Source: Pedobacter sp. L105 (GTDB taxonomy: Bacteria; Bacteroidota; Bacteroidia; Sphingobacteriales; Sphingobacteriaceae). From it: 64,000 nt of DNA. The DNA is taken from contig NZ_LMUP01000006.1 of the NCBI RefSeq assembly GCF_009765875.1, positions 62,001-126,000 of the forward strand. The letters run 5' to 3'. The translations under genes were made by a program, and so were the position numbers. Positions 36,466 to 45,873 of the stretch are shown piece by piece. How positions within the stretch are numbered: the stretch's first letter is position 1; each line of letters opens with the position of its first letter. Under the pieces are notes generated by a model, which had not been told where the DNA came from, made no database searches, and saw only the letters and a list, made by a program, of their open reading frames with translations.

Positions 36466-37245
36466 ATGAAGAGAGATCACTCCAAACCCAATATTTTAGT
36501 GGTAAACGATGATGGTGTAACTGCACCGGGTATAAGAAATCTGATTGAAGCAGTTAAAGAACTGGGAAACGTAGTTGTAGTAGCGCCCGATGGGCCTCAG
36601 TCTGGCATGGGACATGCCATCACTATCGGAAAACCACTGCGTTTTGATACCGTGCATCTGTATGAAGGTGTAGAAATGTACAAGTGTTCGGGTACGCCGG
36701 TTGACTGTGTAAAATTGGCTGTCAACAAAATATTTAAAGGTAAAAAACCTGACCTGTGTGTTTCAGGGATCAACCACGGATTGAACAATTCCATCAATGT
36801 CATTTATTCAGGAACCATGTCTGCTGCTGTTGAAGGGGCAATTGAGGGTATTCCGTCAATTGGTTTTTCGCTGGATGATTATAGTGAAGAAGCTGACTTT
36901 AGTCATTGCTTAAAGTTTGTTACTAAAATTGCCCGTCAGGTACTGGAAAATGGCTTGCCACAGGCTACGCTGCTGAATGTCAATTTTCCAAAGGGACCGG
37001 GGTTAAAAGGAATAAAAATATGCCGTCAGGCCAATGCAAAATGGGCTGAAGAATTTGATGAACGTAAAGACCCTTACGGACGTCCATATTATTGGCTAAC
37101 GGGGGTATTTCAAAATAACGATAAGGGAGAAGATACTGATGTTTGGGCCCTGGATAATGGATTTGTCTCTGTAGTTCCTGTTCAGTTTGATCTGACCGCA
37201 CATCACGCTATTCCGGTATTAAATTCATGGACATTTAATGATTAA
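36466..37245 (+). CDS. surE: 5'/3'-nucleotidase SurE
   Basis: Metal-dependent nucleotidase of 259 residues acting on nucleoside monophosphates. The family motif ILVVNDDGVTAPGI gives D15-D16 as metal ligands, followed by SGTPVDCVKLA, SGINHGLNN and SGTMSAAVEG. It heads a compact surE, small membrane protein, lpxB operon; its stop overlaps the next gene by 8 bp. Confidence 0.96.
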   Translation: MKRDHSKPNILVVNDDGVTAPGIRNLIEAVKELGNVVVVAPDGPQSGMGHAITIGKPLRFDTVHLYEGVEMYKCSGTPVDCVKLAVNKIFKGKKPDLCVSGINHGLNNSINVIYSGTMSAAVEGAIEGIPSIGFSLDDYSEEADFSHCLKFVTKIARQVLENGLPQATLLNVNFPKGPGLKGIKICRQANAKWAEEFDERKDPYGRPYYWLTGVFQNNDKGEDTDVWALDNGFVSVVPVQFDLTAHHAIPVLNSWTFND

Positions 37246-37507
37246 AAGAATTCAGGATAGCGTTTGGTCGGGCTTTGGCATAGGTATTTTTGTTCCTGGC
37301 GCACTGCTGGCTATAGTATGGTTTATCATGCACAGGGTGGCGATGCTGGCTAAGGCAGATCTGCTGCTGATTGGCTGTATCGCGGTTAATGCCTTACTGC
37401 TGAAATACTTTTTTAAGGTTAACCAGGAAAATACAGGCCGGGGAGTTTTAAGTGCCACCTTTATCTGGGCGCTGCTTTTCTTTGTTTATAAAATATCAAA
37501 GCCATGA
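37238..37507 (+). CDS. Small integral membrane protein between surE and lpxB
   Basis: Protein of 89 residues with three hydrophobic segments (about 12-30, 40-58 and 68-84) and no known domain that I recognise. It overlaps surE by 8 bp and lpxB by 4 bp (ATGA), so translation is coupled to both. The position suggests a minor role at the inner membrane, but this is only context. Confidence 0.8.
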   Translation: MIKRIQDSVWSGFGIGIFVPGALLAIVWFIMHRVAMLAKADLLLIGCIAVNALLLKYFFKVNQENTGRGVLSATFIWALLFFVYKISKP

Positions 37508-38607
37508 AGTACTACCTTGTAGCAGGGGAAGCCTCGGGCGATCTCCATGGAGCTAACTTAATGAAGGCGCTGAAAGAGAAGGACGCAAAAGCATCATTCA
37601 GGTACTTTGGCGGCGATAAAATGAAAGCCGAAGGGGGAGATCTGGCTAAACATTATTCGGAACTGGCCTTTATGGGTTTTACCGAGGTAGTGCTCAACCT
37701 GCAAACGATCCTGAGGAACATGAAAACCTGTAAGGCAGATATTCAGGCCTATGCACCTGATGTGCTCATCCTGATTGATTATTTTGGCTTTAACGCAAAG
37801 ATTGCCGCTTTTGCCAAAGAAAAAGGGATAAAAGTGTTCTATTATATCTCTCCTAAGGTGTGGGCATGGAACCAGAAAAGGGTCCTCAAAATAAAAATGA
37901 TAGTCGACAAAATGTTCTGTATCCTTCCTTTTGAGGTAGATTTTTATCGGGAATGGGGGATGGAAGTAGACTATGTGGGCAATCCTTTGCTGGATGAAAA
38001 ATCAGCTTTTGTACCGAATGAAGATTTCAGGCAGAAGAACAATCTGGGCGATACAGAAATTATTGCGCTGCTGCCGGGAAGCCGGAAACAGGAAATAGAA
38101 AGGTTGTTACCTGTGATGCTGAGCGTGATAGAAAGTTTCCCTGATCATGTATTTGTAGTAGCCGGGGCGCCGAGCTTCCCTGTTGTCTATTACCAGCAGT
38201 TTATCGGGGCAAAAAATGTAAAACTGGTATTTGGCCAGACTTACGATCTGTTACATGTTGCCAGCACTGCCGTTGTGGCTTCAGGTACAGCTACGCTGGA
38301 AACTGCCTTATTTAAGGTACCACAGGTAGTAGTTTATAAAGGAGGGGCTATTTCTATTGCTATTGCCAGGATGCTGGTCAATATTAAATTTATTTCATTG
38401 GTTAACCTGATCATGAACAGGGAGGTGGTAACCGAGCTGATCCAGAACGACTGTAATACAATTAATATTACTGATGAACTTGTAGGATTAGTATCAGGAC
38501 CAAAAAGAATGATGATGATGGAAGACTATAATGATTTAGCAGGGGTAATGGGAGAGCCCGGTGCTTCGGCCCGTACAGCCGGTCTGATGTTAAAATATCT
38601 GAAATAA
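37504..38607 (+). CDS. lpxB: Lipid-A-disaccharide synthase
   Basis: GT19 glycosyltransferase of 367 residues that joins UDP-2,3-diacylglucosamine with lipid X on the inner face of the inner membrane. Conserved segments are YYLVAGEASGDLHGANLM at the start, IDYFGFNAKIAAFAKEKGIK, YYISPKVWAWNQKR, LLPGSRKQEIERLLPVM and ASGTATLETALFKVPQVVVY. It implies a lipopolysaccharide-bearing outer membrane. Confidence 0.96.
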   Translation: MKYYLVAGEASGDLHGANLMKALKEKDAKASFRYFGGDKMKAEGGDLAKHYSELAFMGFTEVVLNLQTILRNMKTCKADIQAYAPDVLILIDYFGFNAKIAAFAKEKGIKVFYYISPKVWAWNQKRVLKIKMIVDKMFCILPFEVDFYREWGMEVDYVGNPLLDEKSAFVPNEDFRQKNNLGDTEIIALLPGSRKQEIERLLPVMLSVIESFPDHVFVVAGAPSFPVVYYQQFIGAKNVKLVFGQTYDLLHVASTAVVASGTATLETALFKVPQVVVYKGGAISIAIARMLVNIKFISLVNLIMNREVVTELIQNDCNTINITDELVGLVSGPKRMMMMEDYNDLAGVMGEPGASARTAGLMLKYLK

Positions 38608-38615
38608 AAATTGGG

Positions 38616-38987
38616 TTAAACCTTCTTTTTATTCAACAGGTTATTGATCCTTTTCACTACATCATCCAGGTCAAATGGCTTGCTGATATAATCATCCGCA
38701 CAAGCCTGTGAGCTCATCTGCTTACTTCTTGGATTTGCAGACATCACAATAACGGGAATATGTTTGGTAAACATATCATTTTTTAGGTCGTCGCAAATTT
38801 CTATACCATTACCATCAGGCAGCATGACGTCAATGATAAACAGATCGGGCAAAGCGTCCCGGAGTTTGTTTTTTAGTTCACTTACTGATGAAGAAAGCTG
38901 AAGTTCATAACCCTCATCTTTTAGCAAATACTCTATAATATACCTGATATCGCTATCATCTTCCAATACGTGGATTCTTTTGGTCAT
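38616..38987 (-). CDS. Stand-alone response-regulator receiver protein (1 of 3)
   Basis: CheY-like protein of 123 residues without an output domain. The acidic pocket is E9-D10-D11, the phosphoacceptor D53, the switch serine S83 and the conserved lysine K103. It is a paralogue of the proteins at 43488 and 44005, which share this register exactly and a DADDF/Y-I-x-KPFDL ending. No histidine kinase gene lies in the window, so the partner is unknown. Confidence 0.92.
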   Translation of the reverse strand: MTKRIHVLEDDSDIRYIIEYLLKDEGYELQLSSSVSELKNKLRDALPDLFIIDVMLPDGNGIEICDDLKNDMFTKHIPVIVMSANPRSKQMSSQACADDYISKPFDLDDVVKRINNLLNKKKV

Positions 38988-39040
38988 ATGTTGTTAAATT
39001 TGGCCATTATTTTTTATTTATCTGCAAATATTGTTCCAAC

Positions 39041-39082
39041 ACAAAGGAGGATTGACGTTTCTATCGTCTAATCCTCCTTTGT
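39041..39082. terminator. Terminator after the hxlBA genes
   Basis: ACAAAGGAGGATT (39041-39053) and AATCCTCCTTTGT (39070-39082) form a perfect 13-bp stem with a 16-nt loop, 18 bp beyond the stop of the minus-strand hexulose phosphate synthase gene. A strong U-run is lacking, so termination is likely but not certain. Confidence 0.65.
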
Positions 39083-39099
39083 AATACTATTGCTACTTA

Positions 39100-39732
39100 T
39101 TATACCGCATCAATTGCTTCACGCAATGCTTTAGCTGCGGCAGCAGGATCTTCTGCACCGTAGATTGCAGCACCGGCAACGGCTACAATAGCGCCTGCTT
39201 TAATCACAGCGGCTACATTGTTGATGTTTACTCCACCAGCTATAGAAACAGGTACGCCTGCGCTTGCCGCTTCATCAATTAACACCTGGATAGAATAGCC
39301 TGCTGTCCATTGTTCATCTAAACCTGCGTGTAATTCTACAAATTCAGCACCCAATTTGGTGACTTCCTGTGCACGTTTAACACGGTCGGCTACTCCGATC
39401 GTATCAACTACGATACCTTTTCCATGTGCTTTAGCAGCTTTGATTGCACCTATAATTGTTGCATCACCTGCAGCCCCCAGAACAGTTACCAGGTCGGCAC
39501 CAGCTTTAAAAGCGATATCTGCTTCTAATTCTCCTGCATCCATAGTTTTCATATCAGCAAAAACCAGTTTATCCGGATGTGCCTGTTTCATTGCTGTTAC
39601 TACAGCAAGACCTTCCTGTTTGATCAGAGGGGTACCCAGTTCAATAATGTCAATATAAGGGGCGATTTTTGCAACTAACGCCAATGCGTCTTTAGTGGTT
39701 AACAGATCTATTGCGACTTGTAATTTTGCCAT
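39100..39732 (-). CDS. hxlA: 3-hexulose-6-phosphate synthase
   Basis: Orotidine-decarboxylase-fold aldolase that condenses formaldehyde with ribulose 5-phosphate. The start at 39732 gives 210 residues beginning MAKLQVAIDLLTTKDALALV; the frame to 39828 overlaps hxlB and is not needed. Catalytic segment FADMKTMDAGELEA and IIELGTPLIKQEG match HPS; the related KGPDC has a similar core and cannot be fully excluded, but the adjacent isomerase argues for HPS. The pair serves formaldehyde fixation or, run in reverse, ribulose 5-phosphate supply. Confidence 0.9.
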   Translation of the reverse strand: MAKLQVAIDLLTTKDALALVAKIAPYIDIIELGTPLIKQEGLAVVTAMKQAHPDKLVFADMKTMDAGELEADIAFKAGADLVTVLGAAGDATIIGAIKAAKAHGKGIVVDTIGVADRVKRAQEVTKLGAEFVELHAGLDEQWTAGYSIQVLIDEAASAGVPVSIAGGVNINNVAAVIKAGAIVAVAGAAIYGAEDPAAAAKALREAIDAV

Positions 39733-39772
39733 GATTTTGTTTTTATTTTTTATGTAATTGTAAGCTATTGGA

Positions 39773-40357
39773 TTATTCCAGGTTGGCATGTCTTTTCCAT
39801 AATTCTTCTGCGGGCGTTCCGTCTGCATCCCACATCGTTTGAAAAACAGCGTCTGTTAATAAAAGCAGGGCCTGTTCAAATAAACTTCCTGCATATTGTG
39901 CCGAAATGGTTTTACCATGATCTTCTTTTTGTGCTGCGGGAAGCACCATTACCGCAGCGGAAAGTTTAGCCAGTGGTGATTCTGTGCCTGTAGAAAAAGA
40001 AACTACCTGTGCACCTGCAGTGACAGCTTTTTCTGCGGCTTTAACAATGGTACTGGTAGTGCCAGATCCGGAAGCAGTAATCAGCAGATCGCCATTGCGG
40101 ATAGCCGGTGTAGTAGTTTCCCCGGCAACAAATACGGTGAGGCCAAAATGCATCAGCCGCATTGCAGCGGAACGTAAAGCCAAACCGGAGCGGCCTGCGC
40201 CAGCCAGAAATATACGGTCGGCCTGCTGAATATAGGGAATCAACAAAGCGAGCTGATTAAAATCAAGCTGTTCTGATAGTTTTATATTTTCTTTTAAGAT
40301 CAGGTCCAGGTTAGCTTTTAACCCGGCAGCCGTATCTTGAAGTTGCTGATCACTCAT
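39773..40357 (-). CDS. hxlB: 6-phospho-3-hexuloisomerase (SIS domain)
   Basis: SIS-domain isomerase of 194 residues converting 3-hexulose 6-phosphate to fructose 6-phosphate, second step of the ribulose monophosphate pathway. Visible motifs are RIFLAGAGRSGLALRSAAMR, VFVAGETTTPAIRNGDLLIT and SGSGTTSTIVKAAEKA, typical of PHI (YckF type). It precedes hxlA by 40 bp in the same direction, and an AraC regulator is divergent from it across 184 bp. Confidence 0.92.
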   Translation of the reverse strand: MSDQQLQDTAAGLKANLDLILKENIKLSEQLDFNQLALLIPYIQQADRIFLAGAGRSGLALRSAAMRLMHFGLTVFVAGETTTPAIRNGDLLITASGSGTTSTIVKAAEKAVTAGAQVVSFSTGTESPLAKLSAAVMVLPAAQKEDHGKTISAQYAGSLFEQALLLLTDAVFQTMWDADGTPAEELWKRHANLE

Positions 40358-40541
40358 GGCTTCAAAGGTAGCCTTAACCGCTGCCGGCTGCGTTATACTA
40401 TATGCGCATTCTATGGGACTTTAAGGAAAAAGTTTGGCTTAAGATCACAGTAATGACATAAAAAAACAGAGATTGGCAATAAATACACCTCAATTTCCTG
40501 ATCGTCCAATACGATCATTTAGGATAAAGTATATTTGGACA

Positions 40542-41405
40542 ATGGAAAAAAATACAAGCCTGGGATTGGAAACCTCATTGATCTATATCCGGAACCTGGA
40601 GAATTGCCCCCCAAGTTACCTGAATGATCCGGGGCGGAAAGATTTTTTTGAGATCGTATGGTTACAGAATGAACTTCCATTACATGCAATTAGAGAAGAA
40701 GAAGAACACGGGCGGGGCGACTGGATTTACCTGATACCTCCCTATCGGGTTCACCAGTTAAATAAAGCAGGTAAAAATGGAATATTGTTATCCTTTAAAA
40801 GGGATTTCCTGGAGGAGGGCGATAAGGAATTTTACCTGGATATTTTCAAGATCTTTAATATACAGGGAGAATTTTCCTGCCTGCCGCTTAGTATAGAAAA
40901 TGCAGAAGAGCTAGGAAAGATCTATCCGCTGCTGGAAGAAGAATACAGCAAGCCATCCAACAGCTTCTTTATTCTAAAAGCATTGCTTAAAGTTTTCCTC
41001 CTTAAGCTGATCCGCATTAAAGAACATGTATTTACGGCACAGGATGTGAACCAGAAAAGAGTGTATGAATTTATGATGCTGCTGGAAGAAAATTATCAGC
41101 AGGAACGTAATGCAGAATTCTATGCTTCTGCGCTAGGTATCAGTTCCAAGCGCCTTAACCAGATCTTAAAGGAAAAACTCGATAAAACAGGGATGCAGCT
41201 GATTCACGACAGGATCATCATGGAAGCTAAAAGGAAGATCATCCATAGTGAATATACATTGAAAGAAATTGCCTACGACCTGGGCTTTACCGATCGTCCT
41301 TATTTCAGCAGGTTCTTTAAAAAACAGACAGGCACTTCACCGGAAGATTTTCAGCAGCATGCCAGGCACCATATTGAATCCCGGTTCAATACCCTCGTTG
41401 AATAG
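40542..41405 (+). CDS. AraC-family transcriptional regulator
   Basis: Transcription factor of 287 residues. A C-terminal pair of helix-turn-helices is visible: FYASALGISSKRLNQILKEK and LKEIAYDLGFTDRPYFSRFF, with KKQTGTSPEDFQQ closing the AraC signature. The N-terminal part (about 1-150) is probably a cupin-like sensor. The ATG at 40542 is chosen because the 23 codons before it start with TTG and look non-coding; a TATATTTG (-7-like) at 40530-40537 lies close to it. Divergent position suggests control of hxlBA. Confidence 0.9.
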   Translation: MEKNTSLGLETSLIYIRNLENCPPSYLNDPGRKDFFEIVWLQNELPLHAIREEEEHGRGDWIYLIPPYRVHQLNKAGKNGILLSFKRDFLEEGDKEFYLDIFKIFNIQGEFSCLPLSIENAEELGKIYPLLEEEYSKPSNSFFILKALLKVFLLKLIRIKEHVFTAQDVNQKRVYEFMMLLEENYQQERNAEFYASALGISSKRLNQILKEKLDKTGMQLIHDRIIMEAKRKIIHSEYTLKEIAYDLGFTDRPYFSRFFKKQTGTSPEDFQQHARHHIESRFNTLVE

Positions 41406-41449
41406 AAAAAAAATCCTATCTTCATTTCGTAAAAACAGGAATCAAAAAT

Positions 41450-43228
41450 ATGAAACGAATAGCTCTTGCCCTGATTGTAATGGGCGCTGTAGTAGGATGT
41501 AAACAAAAAGACAAAGGCACAGCGGCCACTGGAAATGCACAGTTCAATAAGTTATGCGCACAATATTACGAGGATTATTTAAAATTAAATCCATTTACAG
41601 CTACTTACAATGGTGATAACAGGTATAATGACCTGTTGCCTAATGATGGTTCTGTTGCCTATATTCAATCGTTCAAAAAATTTGACCAGCAATACCTGGA
41701 CAGTTTAACCAAATACAATCCTGAACAGCTTAGTGAAAATGATAAATTATCTTTTAATATTTTAAAAGACGAGCTGGAAACAAGTCTTGAAGGTTTCAAT
41801 TACCATTTCGAATATCTTCCTTTTAACCAGATGTTCGCATTGCCATTAACTATGGGGCAGTTAGGATCTGGTACAGGTGCACAGCCATTCAAAACCGTAA
41901 AAGATTATAATAACTGGCTAAAACGGCTTACCGCATTTTCGGTATGGGCAGATACTGCTATTGGAAACTTCAAAAAAGGTGCCGCCGCCGGTATCGTTCT
42001 GCCTAAAGCCCTGGTGGTAAAGATGTACCCTCAGATGCTGGGTATGGTAGTGACCGACCCTAAGAAAAGCCTTTTCTATGGCCCGATTGATAGTCTTCCA
42101 AAATCATTTTCAGCAACAGATAAGCAAAAATTCACTACAGCTTATAGCGAAGCTATTCTAAACGTGATCGTTCCTACGTATAAAAAACTTGGTAATTTCT
42201 TAAAGAACGAGTACCTGCCAAAAGCCAGGACTACTTCCGGGTATTCGTCTATGCCAGGCGGGACAGCCATGTATACTTACCTGGTCAAACAGCAAACCAC
42301 TACAACAAAAACTCCTGAAGAAATTTATCAGACAGGTTTAAAGGAAGTTGCCCGTATACATGGGCTGATGGACAGTATAAAAACTGCAACCGGTTTTAAG
42401 GGAAATCTGCAGGCCTTTTTTGAATACATGAAAACGGACCCTAAGTTTACGCCCTATAAAACACCGGCGCTGATATTGGCAGCATTTGACAATATTCACA
42501 AACGCATGGAGCCGAACCTTAAAAAGATGTTCACCCATGTGCCTAAAACGCCATTTGAAATCCGTCAGACAGAGGCTTTCCGCGCAGCTTCGGCCAGTGC
42601 AGAATATAACCAGGGATCAGCAGATGGTAAACGTCCGGGAATTTTTTATGTACCAATCCTTGATGCTACCAAATTCAATACCACCTCGGGAATGGAATCT
42701 TTGTTTCTTCATGAAGCTATTCCCGGTCATCATTACCAGATCTCGTTAACCCAGGAAAATACTTCATTACCGAATTTCCGTCGTTTCGGTGGGCATAATG
42801 CCTACATAGAAGGATGGGCGCTGTATTGTGAATCTTTAGGTAAAGAGCTGGGCTTGTATACCGATCCGTACCAGCATATGGGGGCTTTGGGTGATGAAAT
42901 GCTGCGGGCAGTGCGTTTGGTAGTGGATGTGGCCATACATACAAAAAACATGACCAGGGAACAGGCAATCCAGTATATGATGGACAATGAGGCACTCAGC
43001 AAAGAATATGCTACTTCAGAAATAGAGCGTTATATGGGTATACCTGCACAGGCCCTGGGTTATAAAACAGGGGCAATGAAGATCCGTGAATTAAGAAACA
43101 GGTATGAAAAGGAACTGGGTGCTAAATTTAATCTGGCAGAGTTTCACAACCAGGTATTAAAAGACGGTTCTATGCCTTTAGGCGTGTTCGAAACTAAAAT
43201 GGATGCCTGGGCAGCAACGGTTAAATAG
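41450..43228 (+). CDS. DUF885-family lipoprotein, putative metallopeptidase
   Basis: Predicted envelope lipoprotein of 592 residues with signal MKRIALALIVMGAVVGCK (lipidated C17). The DUF885 core includes LFLHEAIPGHHYQISLT, a HExxxGHH-type motif that can bind zinc, and YIEGWALYCESLGKELG. By family it is a putative peptidase, not biochemically clear. It follows the AraC gene by 44 bp. Its last 8 bp overlap the convergent small gene at 43221. Confidence 0.9.
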   Translation: MKRIALALIVMGAVVGCKQKDKGTAATGNAQFNKLCAQYYEDYLKLNPFTATYNGDNRYNDLLPNDGSVAYIQSFKKFDQQYLDSLTKYNPEQLSENDKLSFNILKDELETSLEGFNYHFEYLPFNQMFALPLTMGQLGSGTGAQPFKTVKDYNNWLKRLTAFSVWADTAIGNFKKGAAAGIVLPKALVVKMYPQMLGMVVTDPKKSLFYGPIDSLPKSFSATDKQKFTTAYSEAILNVIVPTYKKLGNFLKNEYLPKARTTSGYSSMPGGTAMYTYLVKQQTTTTKTPEEIYQTGLKEVARIHGLMDSIKTATGFKGNLQAFFEYMKTDPKFTPYKTPALILAAFDNIHKRMEPNLKKMFTHVPKTPFEIRQTEAFRAASASAEYNQGSADGKRPGIFYVPILDATKFNTTSGMESLFLHEAIPGHHYQISLTQENTSLPNFRRFGGHNAYIEGWALYCESLGKELGLYTDPYQHMGALGDEMLRAVRLVVDVAIHTKNMTREQAIQYMMDNEALSKEYATSEIERYMGIPAQALGYKTGAMKIRELRNRYEKELGAKFNLAEFHNQVLKDGSMPLGVFETKMDAWAATVK

Positions 43229-43475
43229 GAGTGGCGGAAGGAAATGCCAGTAAAATAAACAGCCGGTAATAGTTTTCTATTTCCGGGCCAATCTGGAAAG
43301 CTTCGGTGTCGTTATAGGAGCTGGAATTAAATAAAGTAGTCCAGGTTCCTGAAGAGGGATTTTTATAGATCTCCATAAATCCATCGTGATGCATTACTTT
43401 AAACAGGGGAACGGTTAGTGATAACCGTTTCACCTGGAAAACAATACCTTCAATTTCGATTTTATAGTAGCTCAT
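43221..43475 (-). CDS. Small protein of unknown function upstream-overlapped with DUF885 gene
   Basis: Protein of 84 residues beginning MSYYKIEIEGIVFQVKRLSL with an amphipathic beta pattern and no signal peptide. Family not recognised. It lies 12 bp downstream of the receiver gene at 43488 on the same strand, so it may form a two-gene unit with it. The overlap with the convergent DUF885 stop is short and compatible with both genes being real. Confidence 0.6.
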   Translation of the reverse strand: MSYYKIEIEGIVFQVKRLSLTVPLFKVMHHDGFMEIYKNPSSGTWTTLFNSSSYNDTEAFQIGPEIENYYRLFILLAFPSATPI

Positions 43476-43487
43476 AAGGCCGGTAGA

Positions 43488-43847
43488 TTAAGCTAATTGT
43501 TTTTCTATACGTTTTAGCAATTCATCCAGATCAAAAGGTTTAGCAATAAAATCATCTGCATAAGCTTCTTTACTGCTTTCTTCTGCTGTAGCATTTGCAG
43601 ACATGATAATTACAGGAATATGCCTGGTGTCCAGACTTTGTTTAAGTTTCCTGCATAATTGTATGCCATTTCCATCCGGAAGTTTTACATCCATCAAAAT
43701 CAAATCAGGCAAGGTATTAAACAGGTTCACCTTAAATTCTTTGGCGTTGGATGCTACTGTAACATCATATTCAGACTGCTGTAAAATGTACTCTATCACG
43801 TCCCTGATAGCTTCATCATCTTCTATGATTTGTATTAATTTGGACAT
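43488..43847 (-). CDS. Stand-alone response-regulator receiver protein (2 of 3)
   Basis: Single receiver domain of 119 residues with E9-D10-D11, phosphoacceptor D53 (MDVKLPDGNG), S83 and K103 (AKPFDL). No DNA-binding or enzymatic output domain. Closely related in layout to the proteins at 38616 and 44005; followed closely by a small unknown gene. Confidence 0.92.
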   Translation of the reverse strand: MSKLIQIIEDDEAIRDVIEYILQQSEYDVTVASNAKEFKVNLFNTLPDLILMDVKLPDGNGIQLCRKLKQSLDTRHIPVIIMSANATAEESSKEAYADDFIAKPFDLDELLKRIEKQLA

Positions 43848-44004
43848 TATCTAATATAGTTAATTTTAAGAATAAAATAGTCATCATTCACAATTTTTAG
43901 CCGGTGCGATAACCAATCAGTTTGTGGAACGAAATTTAAGAAGTTTTGTTTTTTTTAGATATAAATCATCTAAAATAATACATAATTCTTACTATCACCT
44001 GGTA

Positions 44005-44376
44005 TTATGAATGGTGACCATGAAGATGTTTTTCAATTCTGGCAACGAGGTCATGAAGATCAAAAGGTTTACTGATAAAATCATCAGCGCAGCCCTCAGT
44101 TCTTACCTCGTTTTCATTGGAATGGGCCGACATAATAATAACCGGGGTATGTTTGGTGCGTTCGTTGGTTTTAATATGTTTGCAAATCTCTAATCCATTA
44201 CCGTCAGGAAGCATTACATCCAGAAGGTACAAGTCGGGCAAGGGGCCCTGCATACTCGAAATAAAGTCTTTCACATTTGCTGATAACTGTACTTCATAGT
44301 CGTAATCCGACAGGAAAAATTCTACAATGTACCTGATATCCTCATTGTCCTCTACTACGTGTATATATTTCTTCAT
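44005..44376 (-). CDS. Stand-alone response-regulator receiver protein (3 of 3)
   Basis: Single receiver domain of 123 residues, start at 44376 (MKKYIHVVEDNEDIRYIVEF); 12 extra upstream residues of the open frame are excluded because they break the shared register. E9-D10 with N11, D53 (LDVMLPDGNG), S83 and K103 are present, with N11 replacing the third acidic residue of the other two copies. It ends in a His-rich tail (HLHGHHS). Confidence 0.9.
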   Translation of the reverse strand: MKKYIHVVEDNEDIRYIVEFFLSDYDYEVQLSANVKDFISSMQGPLPDLYLLDVMLPDGNGLEICKHIKTNERTKHTPVIIMSAHSNENEVRTEGCADDFISKPFDLHDLVARIEKHLHGHHS

Positions 44377-44454
44377 CAGCCAGGTTAATTTTTGTGATTC
44401 AATGATAAGCAATCTGCAAAGACAACCCCGGGAAGGCCTGAATAGTTTTAAATT

Positions 44455-45642
44455 TTATGCTTTGACAGTTTTTTGTCTTACAAAAAGTTCTTTGCTGATG
44501 TGATCAATAGCCAGGGCGGCCGATCCTGCCAGTTGGGCGTCAAAACCCATTTTTGATAGTACGATATCTGTACCTTCAGTTAAAATTGGAATGCTGTAAT
44601 CATTGATGGCCTGTTGTACAGGGGCTAGCCAGAATTTTCCGGCTTTGGTAGCGCGGCCACTAAGGACGATCACTTCGGGATTTAGAATATGGATCAGGAT
44701 GGCTATGGCCCTTCCAATCTGGTAGCCTGCAAAAGAGATCAGTTTTATAGAGAGGGAGTCGCCTTTTAAGGCCTCTGCGATCACTGCTGAGATCGTTACT
44801 TTATCATTTTCCAGCTTAAGACTGCTAAATGCCCCATTACGGATTTCTTCTGCTGCATTGTTTTCGATAGTGATCAGCGAAGCCTGTGTTTCCAGGCAGC
44901 TTCTTTTTCCACAGCTGCAGATCTGGTCGTTATCAAAAATAGGAATATGACTAAACTCACCGGCATATCCCCTGAACCCTCTGTAGATTTGATTGGAAAT
45001 GATCATCCCTAAGCCTATACCCCAGCTCAGGTTGATCACCATGATCTCGCTTTTAACCTTACCCATGCCAAATTTCAGTTCCGCGAGGGCTATCACACTA
45101 GAGTCATTGTCAATAAATACAGGTAAACCAAGCTGTTCTGTAAGTGTGTCACGAAGGCTCTTGTCTGTAGTAAGGAGGTAACTGCGGTTGTTCCCTTCCT
45201 GCACATCTATAAAACCAGGCATCGAAACACCTGCGGCGATGAGCTTGCTTCTCTTGATGCCAGACTGATCAACAAAATGGTTAACAGTACTAATCAGGTC
45301 ATCCAGGGCTAGCGGGTTGTTATAAAGATTAAGTGCCGTTTCAACAGTTTCTGTTACAAAATTGCCGTTCATATCTACAATCACCATTCGTGTATAAAAC
45401 TGATCCATTGCCACAGAAAGAATAAAATGCTTGTCGGCCACCAAAGAATAAACCATTGGTCTTCTTCCCGTAGGAGACAATGCAAGTCCCTTTTCAACAA
45501 TGTAACCCTCTGCAATCAGATCTTCAATGTGTTTGGTAATCGTAGGAATACTAACACCAGTTGTTTTACTAATTTCTAAAGAGCTGGTCATCGTACTAAA
45601 GTACATTGCCTTAATAATGGACAGGTGAGTATCGGATAACAT
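44455..45642 (-). CDS. ROK-family transcriptional regulator
   Basis: NagC/XylR-like protein of 395 residues. A winged-helix DNA-binding part (about 8-70, ISKTTGVSIPTITKHIEDLI) precedes a sugar-kinase-fold ROK domain. The zinc motif CSCGKRSCLE and GYAGEFSHIPI are typical; IDNDSSVIALAE fits the ROK sugar site. It probably senses a sugar or sugar phosphate and is encoded ahead of the glycan locus at 47253, though on the opposite strand. Confidence 0.92.
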   Translation of the reverse strand: MLSDTHLSIIKAMYFSTMTSSLEISKTTGVSIPTITKHIEDLIAEGYIVEKGLALSPTGRRPMVYSLVADKHFILSVAMDQFYTRMVIVDMNGNFVTETVETALNLYNNPLALDDLISTVNHFVDQSGIKRSKLIAAGVSMPGFIDVQEGNNRSYLLTTDKSLRDTLTEQLGLPVFIDNDSSVIALAELKFGMGKVKSEIMVINLSWGIGLGMIISNQIYRGFRGYAGEFSHIPIFDNDQICSCGKRSCLETQASLITIENNAAEEIRNGAFSSLKLENDKVTISAVIAEALKGDSLSIKLISFAGYQIGRAIAILIHILNPEVIVLSGRATKAGKFWLAPVQQAINDYSIPILTEGTDIVLSKMGFDAQLAGSAALAIDHISKELFVRQKTVKA

Positions 45643-45873
45643 GAAAGGCTTGTTTTGAGCGTGAGTGATATATTTTAAATTTAAGAAACAAAAATGGTAG
45701 AATAAAATATTTTGTTAGTTATTAAAATGTTTTTTAGAATTATGAATATTTAATAAACTAAAACATATTGGCCATTTGTTGGCTTAAAAAACGATTTTGC
45801 TAAAAAGGTCAAGATTTTTTGGATTTAATGGTGTATTACCACAGACTTAACGTTCATTTGTTATTTTAGGCGC

